Assembly (NCBI GenBank): GCA_002393735.1 | Contig: DGTK01000002.1 | Coordinates: forward strand, 1-64,000 | Length of the DNA: 64,000 bases | Direction of reading: 5' to 3' | DNA from: Lachnospiraceae bacterium UBA4338 | Lineage (GTDB): Bacteria > Bacillota > Clostridia > Lachnospirales > Lachnospiraceae | Shown here: piece by piece, positions 34,849 to 42,215 of the stretch | Numbering within the stretch: position 1 is the stretch's first letter | Layout: every line of letters begins with the position of its first letter | Program-made: the position numbers and the translations under genes | Notes under the pieces: generated by a model | What the model was told of the DNA's origin: nothing | Database searches by the model: none | The model's input: the letters and a program-made list of their open reading frames with translations, nothing else

Positions 34849-36271
34849 TTTCTTCTTCCTCCATCTTGGCAACTTTCATCATAATTGCACATTCTATTCT
34901 CTTTTTCTGTAATTCGCATCCCACATCATAGGAACCATTAATGCTTCCGCTGAAATGATAAGAATTAGCTGCACATCCGCCGCTGCAGTAGAACTTGGCG
35001 AAGCAGTTCTGGCATTTCTCCTTAGTATAAACATTGCTTCCCCTGAACTGTTTGGAAAGTTCTGTTTTCTGGATGCCATTATCCACATCACCTAACTTAA
35101 ACTGTTCTTCTCCAACGAACTGATGGCAGGGATATAAATCACCCCAAGGTGTTACTGCAAGGTACTCACATCCTGCGCCGCAGCCTGATAATCTTTTATA
35201 TACGCAAGGGCCGCCGTCCAGATCTATCATGAAATGGAAAAAGTTAAAAGCCCTGCCCTCTTTACTTCTCTTAAGCATCTCCTTAGCCAGTATGTCATAC
35301 TGCTCCAAAAGGATTGGAAGGTCCTCTTCCTTAAGAGCATAAGCCTCATCCTTAGGAGCCACAACAGGCTCTACGGAAATCTGCTTAAAACCAAGGTCAG
35401 CCAAATGAAGTACATCTTCGCTGAAATCCAGATTGAAATGTGTATATGTACCTCTTACATAATAATTCATCTGATCTCTGCTATTAGCAGCCTTGATGAA
35501 CTTAGGTACTATGATGTCATATGTTCCCTTACCGCCTGCCATAGGTCTCATGGCATCATTGACTTCCTTTCGTCCGTCAATTGAGAGAACTAAGTTAGAC
35601 ATCTCCTTATTTGCAAATTCCATAATCTCGTCATTAAGATATGTGCCATTGGTTGTAAGAGTAAATCGGAATCTTTTATTATTCTCTTTCTCTATGCTTC
35701 TTCCGTAGCGGACCAGATCCTTAACCACCTTGAAATTCATAAGTGGCTCTCCGCCAAAGAAGTCTACTTCCAGATTCTTTCTTACGCCTGAGTTGGCAAC
35801 AAGGAAATCCAAAGCCTTCTTACCTGTCTCATAACTCATCAAACATCTTCTGCCATGATATTCGCCTTCTTCTGCAAAACAGTATTTGCATCTTAAGTTA
35901 CAGTCATGCGCAATATGAAGACAAAGTGCCTTAACAAGTGATGGCTGCTCTAAGAACTTCTCAATGGCATTTTCATATACATCCTTGGTATATAACATAC
36001 CTCCTTTAATAAGTTCTGTTATCTCTCCCACAGCCTCTTTGATATCTTCCTCGCCTGCAGGAACAAGCTTGCCATCATCATCTGACATCTCATATTTAAA
36101 GCCACTATTCAAGGCTTTTGAAACGATGAGATTTTGATTTAATTTATTCTCATCTGATAATTCTTCGTAGATTTCAAGGAGGTCATAAACCAGCTTGTCT
36201 ACGTTATGAACACTGCCTGAATTCACATCCAGAACAATATAATATCCGTTGTTTAAATAACGATGTACCAA
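34838..36271 (-). CDS. scfB: SCIFF peptide radical SAM maturase
   Basis: The 477-residue enzyme puts thioether bonds into the SCIFF peptide encoded just upstream. It has an N-terminal peptide-binding part (about 1-90), the radical SAM domain with CNLRCKYCFAEEGEYHGR (three-Cys cluster), and a C-terminal SPASM/twitch domain whose cysteines are seen in CGAGCEYLAVTPWGDLYPCH and CQNCFAKFYCSGGC. This pairing of SCIFF with its maturase is nearly universal in Clostridia. It lies downstream of scfA beyond a hairpin that may act as a partial terminator. Confidence 0.96.
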   Translation of the reverse strand: MVHRYLNNGYYIVLDVNSGSVHNVDKLVYDLLEIYEELSDENKLNQNLIVSKALNSGFKYEMSDDDGKLVPAGEEDIKEAVGEITELIKGGMLYTKDVYENAIEKFLEQPSLVKALCLHIAHDCNLRCKYCFAEEGEYHGRRCLMSYETGKKALDFLVANSGVRKNLEVDFFGGEPLMNFKVVKDLVRYGRSIEKENNKRFRFTLTTNGTYLNDEIMEFANKEMSNLVLSIDGRKEVNDAMRPMAGGKGTYDIIVPKFIKAANSRDQMNYYVRGTYTHFNLDFSEDVLHLADLGFKQISVEPVVAPKDEAYALKEEDLPILLEQYDILAKEMLKRSKEGRAFNFFHFMIDLDGGPCVYKRLSGCGAGCEYLAVTPWGDLYPCHQFVGEEQFKLGDVDNGIQKTELSKQFRGSNVYTKEKCQNCFAKFYCSGGCAANSYHFSGSINGSYDVGCELQKKRIECAIMMKVAKMEEEENEE

Positions 36272-36365
36272 TATAAAATAACTCCAATTTCTTTTTGTTT
36301 ATAACGCACAAATCGAGCAGGCGCTGACCTACTCGATAATGATAGTCTTGCTATCTTCATTTAAT

Positions 36366-36401
36366 GAATAAAAGCAGCGCCTCAACTTAAAACGCTGCTT
36401 T
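36366..36401 (-). terminator. Terminator or attenuator between scfA and scfB
   Basis: AAAGCAGCG and CGCTGCTTT form a 9-bp stem (36371-36401), followed on the minus strand by TTTTATT. No separate scfB promoter is obvious. A leaky terminator here would give much more precursor than enzyme. Confidence 0.75.
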
Positions 36402-36418
36402 CATAAATCAAACTTTAA

Positions 36419-36562
36419 TTATTTAATCTTCTCACAGCTCTGATTACCTACTGTACAAGATGTCTTGCAAGCTGACTGGCATGATGTCTGACATTCACCA
36501 CAGCCGCCCTTAGCCATACTCTTCTTTAAATCTCTTGTATTAACAGTCTTAATGTGCTTCAT
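36419..36562 (-). CDS. scfA: SCIFF precursor peptide (six cysteines in forty-five residues)
   Basis: This 47-residue peptide starts MKHIKTVNTRDLKKSMAKGG and has cysteines at 21, 24, 28, 32, 36 and 43, the pattern that names the SCIFF family. The first 20 residues are the leader recognised by the maturase; the Cys-rich core has intervening Thr and Ser, where thioether links form in studied members. GGAGGG lies before the ATG. A strong promoter is 41 bases upstream. The final role of the modified peptide in Clostridia is not known. Confidence 0.97.
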   Translation of the reverse strand: MKHIKTVNTRDLKKSMAKGGCGECQTSCQSACKTSCTVGNQSCEKIK

Positions 36563-36602
36563 TTATCCGCCCTCCATTAATTAATACTTCACAATCTCTA
36601 AT

Positions 36603-36631
36603 AATATACCATATTTTCCCTTTTGTGTCAA
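36603..36631 (-). promoter_or_regulatory. scfA promoter
   Basis: TTGACA (36626-36631), 17 bases, TATATT (36603-36608) on the minus strand: consensus -35, five of six at -10. The -35 and nearby bases are duplicated at 37219-37252 beyond the mobile unit, but there the -10 is lost. Confidence 0.85.
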
Positions 36632-36710
36632 AAACTTTTAGTGTGCCACCAGGGACGGAACTAAGTGGCTCTTTTTTTTTCCAATATTTGTATCATTTTA
36701 CTCTTGAAAA

Positions 36711-36800
36711 AAGTGTAATAAGTTATAAGATAAAACCAAAAGTGTAATAAGTTCCTAAAAGTGTAATAAGTTATAAGATGAAATCTGAAGTGTAATAAGG
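36711..36800 (+). repeat. Four copies of AAGTGTAATAAG
   Basis: The 12-base word recurs at about 36711, 36740, 36759 and 36789, with parts of the spacers also repeated (TTATAAGAT twice). It lies just upstream of the ATPase fragment, and the last copy overlaps its ribosome-site-like AAGGAGG. Confidence 0.8.
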
Positions 36801-37139
36801 AGGTATTTATGCAGGAAAACCCTTAAAGATGTTTTTGATATTTCTGATGAAAAAGCATCTGAACTTGCAGATTATACAAATGGATATTCTTATGCATTTC
36901 AAATTCTGGGATATTTATTATTCGAAAACAGAAAAAAAGATATCTGGACTGCCGCAAATATGTTTCCGGAAGACTCTGTCAAAGCAATTCGTGAAAAAGC
37001 AGAAATGACCTCAAACGAATTCTCCACATATCAGGACACACTTGAAAAAAGTGGGGTATTTGCAGGAAATTCTCCATATGGTAAAATCAAATTCTCACTT
37101 CCATTTATCCAAGAGCATATCAAAAGAAAGAGCATATAA
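36798..37139 (+). pseudogene. C-terminal fragment of an AAA-type ATPase gene
   Basis: The frame reads LKDVFDISDEKASELADYTN, then GYSYAFQILGYLLFENRKK, and ends HIKRKSI with a stop at 37137-37139. The YSYAFQxLGYLL segment is typical of the C-terminal part of archaeal-type/ORC-like P-loop ATPases that are common in Clostridia. The P-loop half is missing. An ATG with AAGGAGG at 36809 is in another frame and hits a stop after five codons. It is therefore a truncated and silent remnant. Confidence 0.7.
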
Positions 37140-37146
37140 TCAGTAA

Positions 37147-37172
37147 AACCCCGAAGCCTTCGCTTCGGGGTT
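37147..37172 (+). terminator. Hairpin after the ATPase fragment
   Basis: AACCCCGAAG and CTTCGGGGTT form a 10-bp stem. The T-run after it is short (TTAATCATTC), so efficiency is uncertain. Confidence 0.65.
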
Positions 37173-37271
37173 AATCATTCTGAAAAGTGCCACCAAGTTC
37201 CGTTCCTGATGGCTCAACATATTTCGCCCTTTGTGTCAAACTTTTAGCGTCCTTAAATCTTCGCATAATAC

Positions 37272-37300
37272 TTGAATTACACTTATTACTGTGCTTTAAT
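37272..37300 (+). promoter_or_regulatory. mgtE promoter
   Basis: TTGAAT (37272-37277), 17 bases, TTTAAT (37295-37300). It would give a leader of about 195 bases before mgtE. Confidence 0.65.
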
Positions 37301-37346
37301 GATTGTGTTGGCTTTTAAGGCCAGTTTCACAAATAACTACAAGGAG

Positions 37347-37475
37347 GAAACGAATATGGACTATCGAAGTAGCACCACCGACGCAGCGGCGGGTCGAACG
37401 TATGGAAACGATTATTCTTTATTCGTTTCTTTTTTAAGGTAAATCACGCCTAAACGTCGGTTTTTCATCTTCGAT
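37347..37475 (+). promoter_or_regulatory. Structured mgtE leader, candidate attenuator
   Basis: GAAACGA (37405-37411) and TCGTTTC (37423-37429) form a stem followed by six T: a terminator. The same 3' arm, ATTCGTTTC (37421-37429), is also perfectly complementary to GAAACGAAT (37347-37355), which overlaps the ribosome site of the leader ORF. A further nested pair links ATCGAAG (37363-37369) with CTTCGAT (37469-37475), and CCGACG (37378-37383) with CGTCGG (37455-37460), again followed by five T. The pairings are mutually exclusive, as in an attenuator. It does not match the M-box magnesium riboswitch that I know. Confidence 0.55.
37356..37442 (+). CDS. Leader ORF upstream of mgtE (28 codons)
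   Basis: ATG at 37356 follows AAGGAGG by seven bases, a strong ribosome site, and the frame encodes MDYRSSTTDAAAGRTYGNDY followed by eight more residues. The frame ends 60 bases before mgtE and covers the terminator hairpin of the leader, so ribosomes reading it would control which RNA stem forms. Leader peptides that sense magnesium are known for other Mg transporters (mgtL in Salmonella), but this sequence is not like them. Whether it is translated is inferred from the ribosome site only. Confidence 0.5.
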   Translation: MDYRSSTTDAAAGRTYGNDYSLFVSFLR

Positions 37476-37502
37476 TTATAACTTAATTAGGAGGAAAAAC
37501 CA

Positions 37503-38882
37503 ATGGCTGAAACTAAAGACGTTTCTATTATTGTAAGCACTCTGCTTACACTTGTTCAGGAGAAAAAATATCCTACAGTCAAGGAAATACTAATCACCAT
37601 GAATCCTGCTGATATTGCCTCTGCTTTTGAGGAAATGGATGAAAGCAGGCTGCCGGTGCTTTTTCGTTTGATTCCAAAAGAACTTGCTGCTGAAACCTTC
37701 GTTGAGATGGAATCAGATTTACAGGAGCTTTTAATAAGGGGCTTCTCAGATAGCGAGCTTAAGGAAGTCTTGGACGAACTCTACGTGGATGATGCGGTTG
37801 ATATCGTGGAGGAAATGCCCGCCAACGTAGTAAAAAGAATTCTTGCCCAGGCTAACCCTGAGATGCGTAAGGACATCAATAACATCTTAAGATATCCTGA
37901 GAATTCCGCAGGCAGCATCATGACAATCGAGTACGTAACTTTACGGCCTGACATGACTGTCAAGGAAGCTATTCTTCGAATAAGACGTACAGGTTTTGAT
38001 AAGGAAACCATCTATACCTGTTACGTTACTTCATATCGTAAATTAATCGGTTTTGTAACCGTTAAGGATTTACTGCTGGCTCAGGATGAAGATACCCTGA
38101 TTTCTGAAATGATGGATCAGAATGTTATCTTCGCCAACACCCATGATGACAGAGAGGAAGTTGTTCAGAAACTTTCCAAATATAACTTCCTTGCCCTTCC
38201 TGTTGTAGACTCAGACTTAAGACTGGTTGGTATCGTCACATTCGACGATGCTATGGATGTCATGGAAGACGAGGCTACCGAGGATATCGAAATCATGGCC
38301 GGTATGACACCTTCCGATAAGACCTATCTTAAGTCAGATGTTTTTGATTTATTTAAACACAGAATCCCTTGGCTCCTGCTTTTGATGGTCTCTGCCACAT
38401 TTACAGGCATCATAATGACCAAATTTGAGAAAGCCCTGGCTGCCCAGGTTGTGCTTGCAGCCTTCATTCCAATGCTGATGGATACGGGCGGTAATTCAGG
38501 CTCCCAGTCATCAGTTACCATCATTCGTGCTCTATCACTCGGCGAGCTGGAATTTGGCAATTTAATCATGGTAATCTGGAAGGAACTCAGAACTGCCATA
38601 CTCTGCGGCATCGCCCTTGCCATTGCCTGCTTTGGCAAAATCATGCTGGTAGACAGACTTATAATGCATAATCCTAATGTAACAGTTACAGTTGCTTTTA
38701 CTGTCTGCATTACTATGGTCTTAACCGTAATGGTGGCCAAAATCATCGGCTGCACTCTTCCTATGATAGCAAAGAAACTTGGCTTCGATCCTGCAGTTAT
38801 GGCTTCACCATTTATCACAACCATGGTTGATGCCATATCCTTAATTGTTTATTTTGGTATGGCGAATATGATTTTATTCTAG
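37503..38882 (+). CDS. mgtE: Magnesium transporter/channel MgtE
   Basis: The 459-residue protein has the full MgtE plan: N-terminal helical superhelix (about 20-125), two CBS domains (about 135-255) that bind Mg and close the pore, a plug helix, and five membrane segments (from about 283). The TM region shows LMDTGGNSGSQSSVTIIRAL, the conserved pore and selectivity segment, and later GFDPAVMASPFITTMVDA. It imports Mg when internal Mg is low. It is the only full-sized plus-strand gene of the window and has its own promoter, leader and terminator. Confidence 0.97.
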   Translation: MAETKDVSIIVSTLLTLVQEKKYPTVKEILITMNPADIASAFEEMDESRLPVLFRLIPKELAAETFVEMESDLQELLIRGFSDSELKEVLDELYVDDAVDIVEEMPANVVKRILAQANPEMRKDINNILRYPENSAGSIMTIEYVTLRPDMTVKEAILRIRRTGFDKETIYTCYVTSYRKLIGFVTVKDLLLAQDEDTLISEMMDQNVIFANTHDDREEVVQKLSKYNFLALPVVDSDLRLVGIVTFDDAMDVMEDEATEDIEIMAGMTPSDKTYLKSDVFDLFKHRIPWLLLLMVSATFTGIIMTKFEKALAAQVVLAAFIPMLMDTGGNSGSQSSVTIIRALSLGELEFGNLIMVIWKELRTAILCGIALAIACFGKIMLVDRLIMHNPNVTVTVAFTVCITMVLTVMVAKIIGCTLPMIAKKLGFDPAVMASPFITTMVDAISLIVYFGMANMILF

Positions 38883-38924
38883 ACAGATATTAAAAAATAT
38901 TCTTGTATAATAAACCAAACAATA

Positions 38925-38958
38925 AGAGCCACCGGGCTTATGCCTGATGGCTCTTTCT
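38925..38958 (+). terminator. mgtE terminator
   Basis: AGAGCCA.CGGGC and GCCTG.TGGCTCT pair, followed by TTTCT. It also lies after the minus-strand GH43 fusion gene, where it could act weakly. Confidence 0.75.
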
Positions 38959-38982
38959 ACGCTTATGGATTATTCATAATAA

Positions 38983-40800
38983 TTAATCTTCAAATATTAT
39001 CTCTTTTAACTGAATCTTCTTATTTCCATGATATACAAGATATAAAGGATAAACACCATTCACATCATAGAATCCTCCAAGACATTCCTTCCATTCTTTT
39101 CCCACATCATAAAGAGGGATCCTGCCAATCGCCTCTCCGAATTCAGAAAGCCTTATCTCAAAGAAGCACTCGTCTGTCGGATTAGAGCTCGCATAATAAA
39201 TTCTGTGTTTCTCATCCATACTGCCAACGCATCTTTCATCAAGTCTTAATGGTCCGTCAAACTTAACCTTATTAAGTTCATCATCCCTTACTACTACTTT
39301 AAGAGAATAATCACCATCAAACTTTAAATACTTAAATCCAATCAGAGTGCCATGCTCAATTTCAGCAATGAATCTTTCGTCATCTTTATGTGTAACATTC
39401 GGAAACTCTTCTTCATAAACACTGTTTGAGCCATGGGGCATCATTCCATTTGTAATATTGCAGGCTATTACTGCCGGATATTTTCCTTGTGAACGAAGTG
39501 GTCCGTCATTAAGTCCGGCTGAAGTCACTTCAACCTGCTTAATAAATCCATTCTCATCAAAATAAATCTTCTCAGCGCAGGACTGACGGGAATAATCCGA
39601 CTTATGCGTCAGTCTGTGATAGAATACATACCACTTATCCTTTATCTTCACGATACTTCCGTGAGTGGTTCCGGTCATGTTTAGTCTTTCATTTTCCTTA
39701 CGGCCGTTAAATCCTATATCACCGTTTGAAACAATGGTTCCGCCGAAAACAAAACCCTCATCCGGCTTATCGCTGACGCCATAACACAGTTCATGATTTT
39801 GCCAGGAAGAATAGATAAAATAATACTTATCTCCCACCTTCCTTATTGATGAACCTTCAAAAAAAGGATGTGCAGCGAACCCCGTCCCCCTGACATCATA
39901 TGGAATGCAGTGTTTTGGTTCTTCTTTGATGGTCAGCATATCATCTTCAAGTGTCACTGTTATCGGACCCATCATGTTGTCTTTATAACTTCTGAATTCT
40001 TCCTCTGTAACGCCAAACATTACAAGACAGGTTTCTTCGAATTCACGATTTCTCATGGCTTCTTCTGAGCCATCGATGCCATACTGTGTACCGTAATAAA
40101 GTCTTATTACACCGTTATCATTTATTACTGCAGGGTCAAAGCAGACATATTTTTCCATAGGGCTTCCGTCTTTATTTCTGACAAAGCCATGGAATACATA
40201 AGGTCCTGCCGGATTATCTGCAACAGCAACGCTTATAGGACCTACATATCCACCGAATCCGTAGATTCCGCCCATGCCGTAATAAAGATAATATTTTCCA
40301 TCATTTCCCTCTACGACGTCAGGCGCAAACATATATTTAAGCTTAGGATACTGAGGATCCTGACTTGCCTTATATATAACTCCCTCATATCTCCAATTGG
40401 TCAGGTCGTTAATATTCGCCGAATATGTAACATAGTCTTCCATACAGAAAGTATGTCCACCCTCTTTATCATGCGAACCGAATATATAAATCCTGTCTCC
40501 AAAGACATGCGGCTCACCATCCGGAATATATTCATTCAAAGGTAAATAAGGATTATAAGCCTGCTTATCTTTCAAAATCCCCATAATAACATCGTAGTTC
40601 TCAGGATTGTGTGGGAAAGTACAATTGGTACATACCTTCACCTTCCTGCCATCTGTCATCTTGTATTCCGGATTACCCGGACATTTAGCCCTTGTATACA
40701 TTGGGCAGTAGCAAAACAGACAATTCATATCTTCAATATTCTTATGACAAGGATAATATTCACATTCCTTATTGCTAAAATACTTAGAAGAATTACCCAT
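38983..40800 (-). CDS. Fusion of a corrinoid-associated Cys-rich domain to a GH43-like glycoside hydrolase
   Basis: Residues 1 to about 75 form the Cys-rich small domain (PF04071 type): KECEYYPCHKNIEDMNCLFC, CPMYTRAKCPGN and CTNCTFPH, a likely metal-binding knuckle often encoded with cobalamin genes. From about residue 95 a five-bladed propeller of the GH43 type starts (IPDGEPHVFGDRIYIFGSHD). It has MFAPDVVEG as the second acidic position and FFEGSSIRKVGDKYYFIYSS as the likely general-acid Glu, near residue 315. The last 190 residues are a beta-rich accessory part. No signal peptide is seen, so it is probably cytosolic. Start 40800 has AGAGGTGG in front and overlaps the cbiA stop. Substrate and any link to corrinoids are unknown. 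Confidence 0.75.
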   Translation of the reverse strand: MGNSSKYFSNKECEYYPCHKNIEDMNCLFCYCPMYTRAKCPGNPEYKMTDGRKVKVCTNCTFPHNPENYDVIMGILKDKQAYNPYLPLNEYIPDGEPHVFGDRIYIFGSHDKEGGHTFCMEDYVTYSANINDLTNWRYEGVIYKASQDPQYPKLKYMFAPDVVEGNDGKYYLYYGMGGIYGFGGYVGPISVAVADNPAGPYVFHGFVRNKDGSPMEKYVCFDPAVINDNGVIRLYYGTQYGIDGSEEAMRNREFEETCLVMFGVTEEEFRSYKDNMMGPITVTLEDDMLTIKEEPKHCIPYDVRGTGFAAHPFFEGSSIRKVGDKYYFIYSSWQNHELCYGVSDKPDEGFVFGGTIVSNGDIGFNGRKENERLNMTGTTHGSIVKIKDKWYVFYHRLTHKSDYSRQSCAEKIYFDENGFIKQVEVTSAGLNDGPLRSQGKYPAVIACNITNGMMPHGSNSVYEEEFPNVTHKDDERFIAEIEHGTLIGFKYLKFDGDYSLKVVVRDDELNKVKFDGPLRLDERCVGSMDEKHRIYYASSNPTDECFFEIRLSEFGEAIGRIPLYDVGKEWKECLGGFYDVNGVYPLYLVYHGNKKIQLKEIIFED

Positions 40801-40808
40801 AACCACCT

Positions 40809-42215
40809 CTAGTTTTTTTCTTCGTGATACTTAACAGCCTTTTTAACTAACCCCATCGTCCAATCACCACCTGACGGATAATAAAGATGTGGAAACCCTG
40901 CCCACATATTATCTTTATCAATCACAGCATCATATGACTTTTTGCTGTAAGCCTTGGTGATGATACAGTCATCTCCATTATATGTGCTGTCGTAATAATG
41001 GAATTCGTGTCCTTTAATCATACCATTACTTTCAAGAAAATTAAACTTTTTCTCTTTAATCTCCACATATCCAAATCTTACCAGATGACCGGTATAATAG
41101 CACTCCCCATCAATAATGCCGACGCCTTTATATTCACTTCCGTCTTTATCTTTGATAATTTTGTGAAGATACATGAAGCCGCCGCACTCTGCCACAACCG
41201 GCATACCTTTATCTGCTGCTTCTTTAACTGACATCATCATGCTTTCATTATCAGACAGGATTTTAAGATATTCTTCCGGATAACCACCTACCAGTATTAC
41301 TGCATCCGCATCATTAGGAAGGCTTTTATCATGAAGCGGTGAGAAATATTTAATCACTGCGCCTGCTTTTTTTAGTTCATTAACATTCTCCTCATAAAGA
41401 AAGTAGAAAGCTTCATCTTTTGAAATGGCAATCACCGGTTTATTGCTTGTCTCTGCATTTGTGGTTAAAACCACATTTTCTCCGGATGTCTCCACGCTCG
41501 CAACCCCTGTCGCCACGCCAAGCGTCTCATCCGGCGCCTCACCTGCCACCTTCAGCATGGCATCAACATCCACATTTTCTTCTAAGTCTTTTGATAAAAT
41601 ATGGGTTATCTCATTAATGTCTTCTATCTCCCCTGGAGTCACTAATCCAAGGTGTCTGCTTGATAAGGATACTTCCTTTTTTTCCGGCATAAAGCCAAGC
41701 ACCTTTATCCCAAGTTCCTTTTCTATCTCACCTTTAATTACCTGGTAGAAAGACTTTGATGTCCGATTTAGAATCACGCCCTGAATCAACTTATTCTCAT
41801 CCATTGACAGAAATCCTTTAATTAAAGCCATCACGGACTTACCCATACCCTTGGCATTAACAACCAGGATAATCGGCGTTTCGGTAACTGCTGCCAGGTC
41901 ATATGATGAGCCTTCCATAAGCACTCCGCCTACTCCATCATATAAACCCATAACTCCTTCCATAACAGCGATGTCTGCGCCATCTGACGCTTCATTAAAT
42001 AATTCAAGAGTCTTCTCCTTACCTGTGAAAAAAGTATCCAGATTGTGAGACTTAACTCCCAGAACATTTTTGTGAAATAACGGATCTATATAATCAGGAC
42101 CTGTTTTAAAAGATACAATATTTAGTCCCCTTTTCTTTAATACATTAAGAAGTGCAATGGTTATACTGGTTTTGCCGCTTCCACTTGAAGGGGATGCAAT
42201 CATTATTCTTCTCAT
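40809..42215 (-). CDS. cbiA: Cobyrinate a,c-diamide synthase
   Basis: CbiA amidates the a and c side chains of cobyrinate with ATP and glutamine. The N-terminal ATPase half has SPSSGSGKTSIT (P-loop) and FKTGPDYIDP. The C-terminal glutaminase half has VVAECGGFMYLHK with the nucleophile Cys near residue 340, and GHEFHYYDST. Between the two halves (about residues 227-256, DNA 41448-41537) is a low-complexity Gly/Ala/Thr/Val-rich insert that family members normally lack. A GTGGTTNNAACCAC motif lies at its edge. The gene is close-packed in the operon, touching the fusion gene upstream. Confidence 0.94.
   Translation of the reverse strand: MRRIMIASPSSGSGKTSITIALLNVLKKRGLNIVSFKTGPDYIDPLFHKNVLGVKSHNLDTFFTGKEKTLELFNEASDGADIAVMEGVMGLYDGVGGVLMEGSSYDLAAVTETPIILVVNAKGMGKSVMALIKGFLSMDENKLIQGVILNRTSKSFYQVIKGEIEKELGIKVLGFMPEKKEVSLSSRHLGLVTPGEIEDINEITHILSKDLEENVDVDAMLKVAGEAPDETLGVATGVASVETSGENVVLTTNAETSNKPVIAISKDEAFYFLYEENVNELKKAGAVIKYFSPLHDKSLPNDADAVILVGGYPEEYLKILSDNESMMMSVKEAADKGMPVVAECGGFMYLHKIIKDKDGSEYKGVGIIDGECYYTGHLVRFGYVEIKEKKFNFLESNGMIKGHEFHYYDSTYNGDDCIITKAYSKKSYDAVIDKDNMWAGFPHLYYPSGGDWTMGLVKKAVKYHEEKN

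Larger units (their letters stand above)
36611..37252 (+). mobile_element. Small mobile-looking unit with inverted ends and flanking duplication
   Basis: The ends are inverted copies: 36643-36669 reads GTGCCACCAGGGACGGAACT and onward to GTGGC, and 37187-37213 is its reverse complement with a few mismatches. Outside them, 36611-36645 and 37219-37252 are similar direct repeats (ATATTT..CCCTTTTGTGTCAAA..CTTTTAG). Inside are tandem repeats, the tail of an ATPase gene and a terminator. No transposase is present, so it would move, if at all, with help from elsewhere. The IR core GGGACGG is shared with the element at 24191. Confidence 0.6.

Noticed and set aside
37301..37502. M-box magnesium riboswitch in front of mgtE
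   Set aside because: The conserved M-box segments I know are not present; only the leader ORF and alternative stems are.
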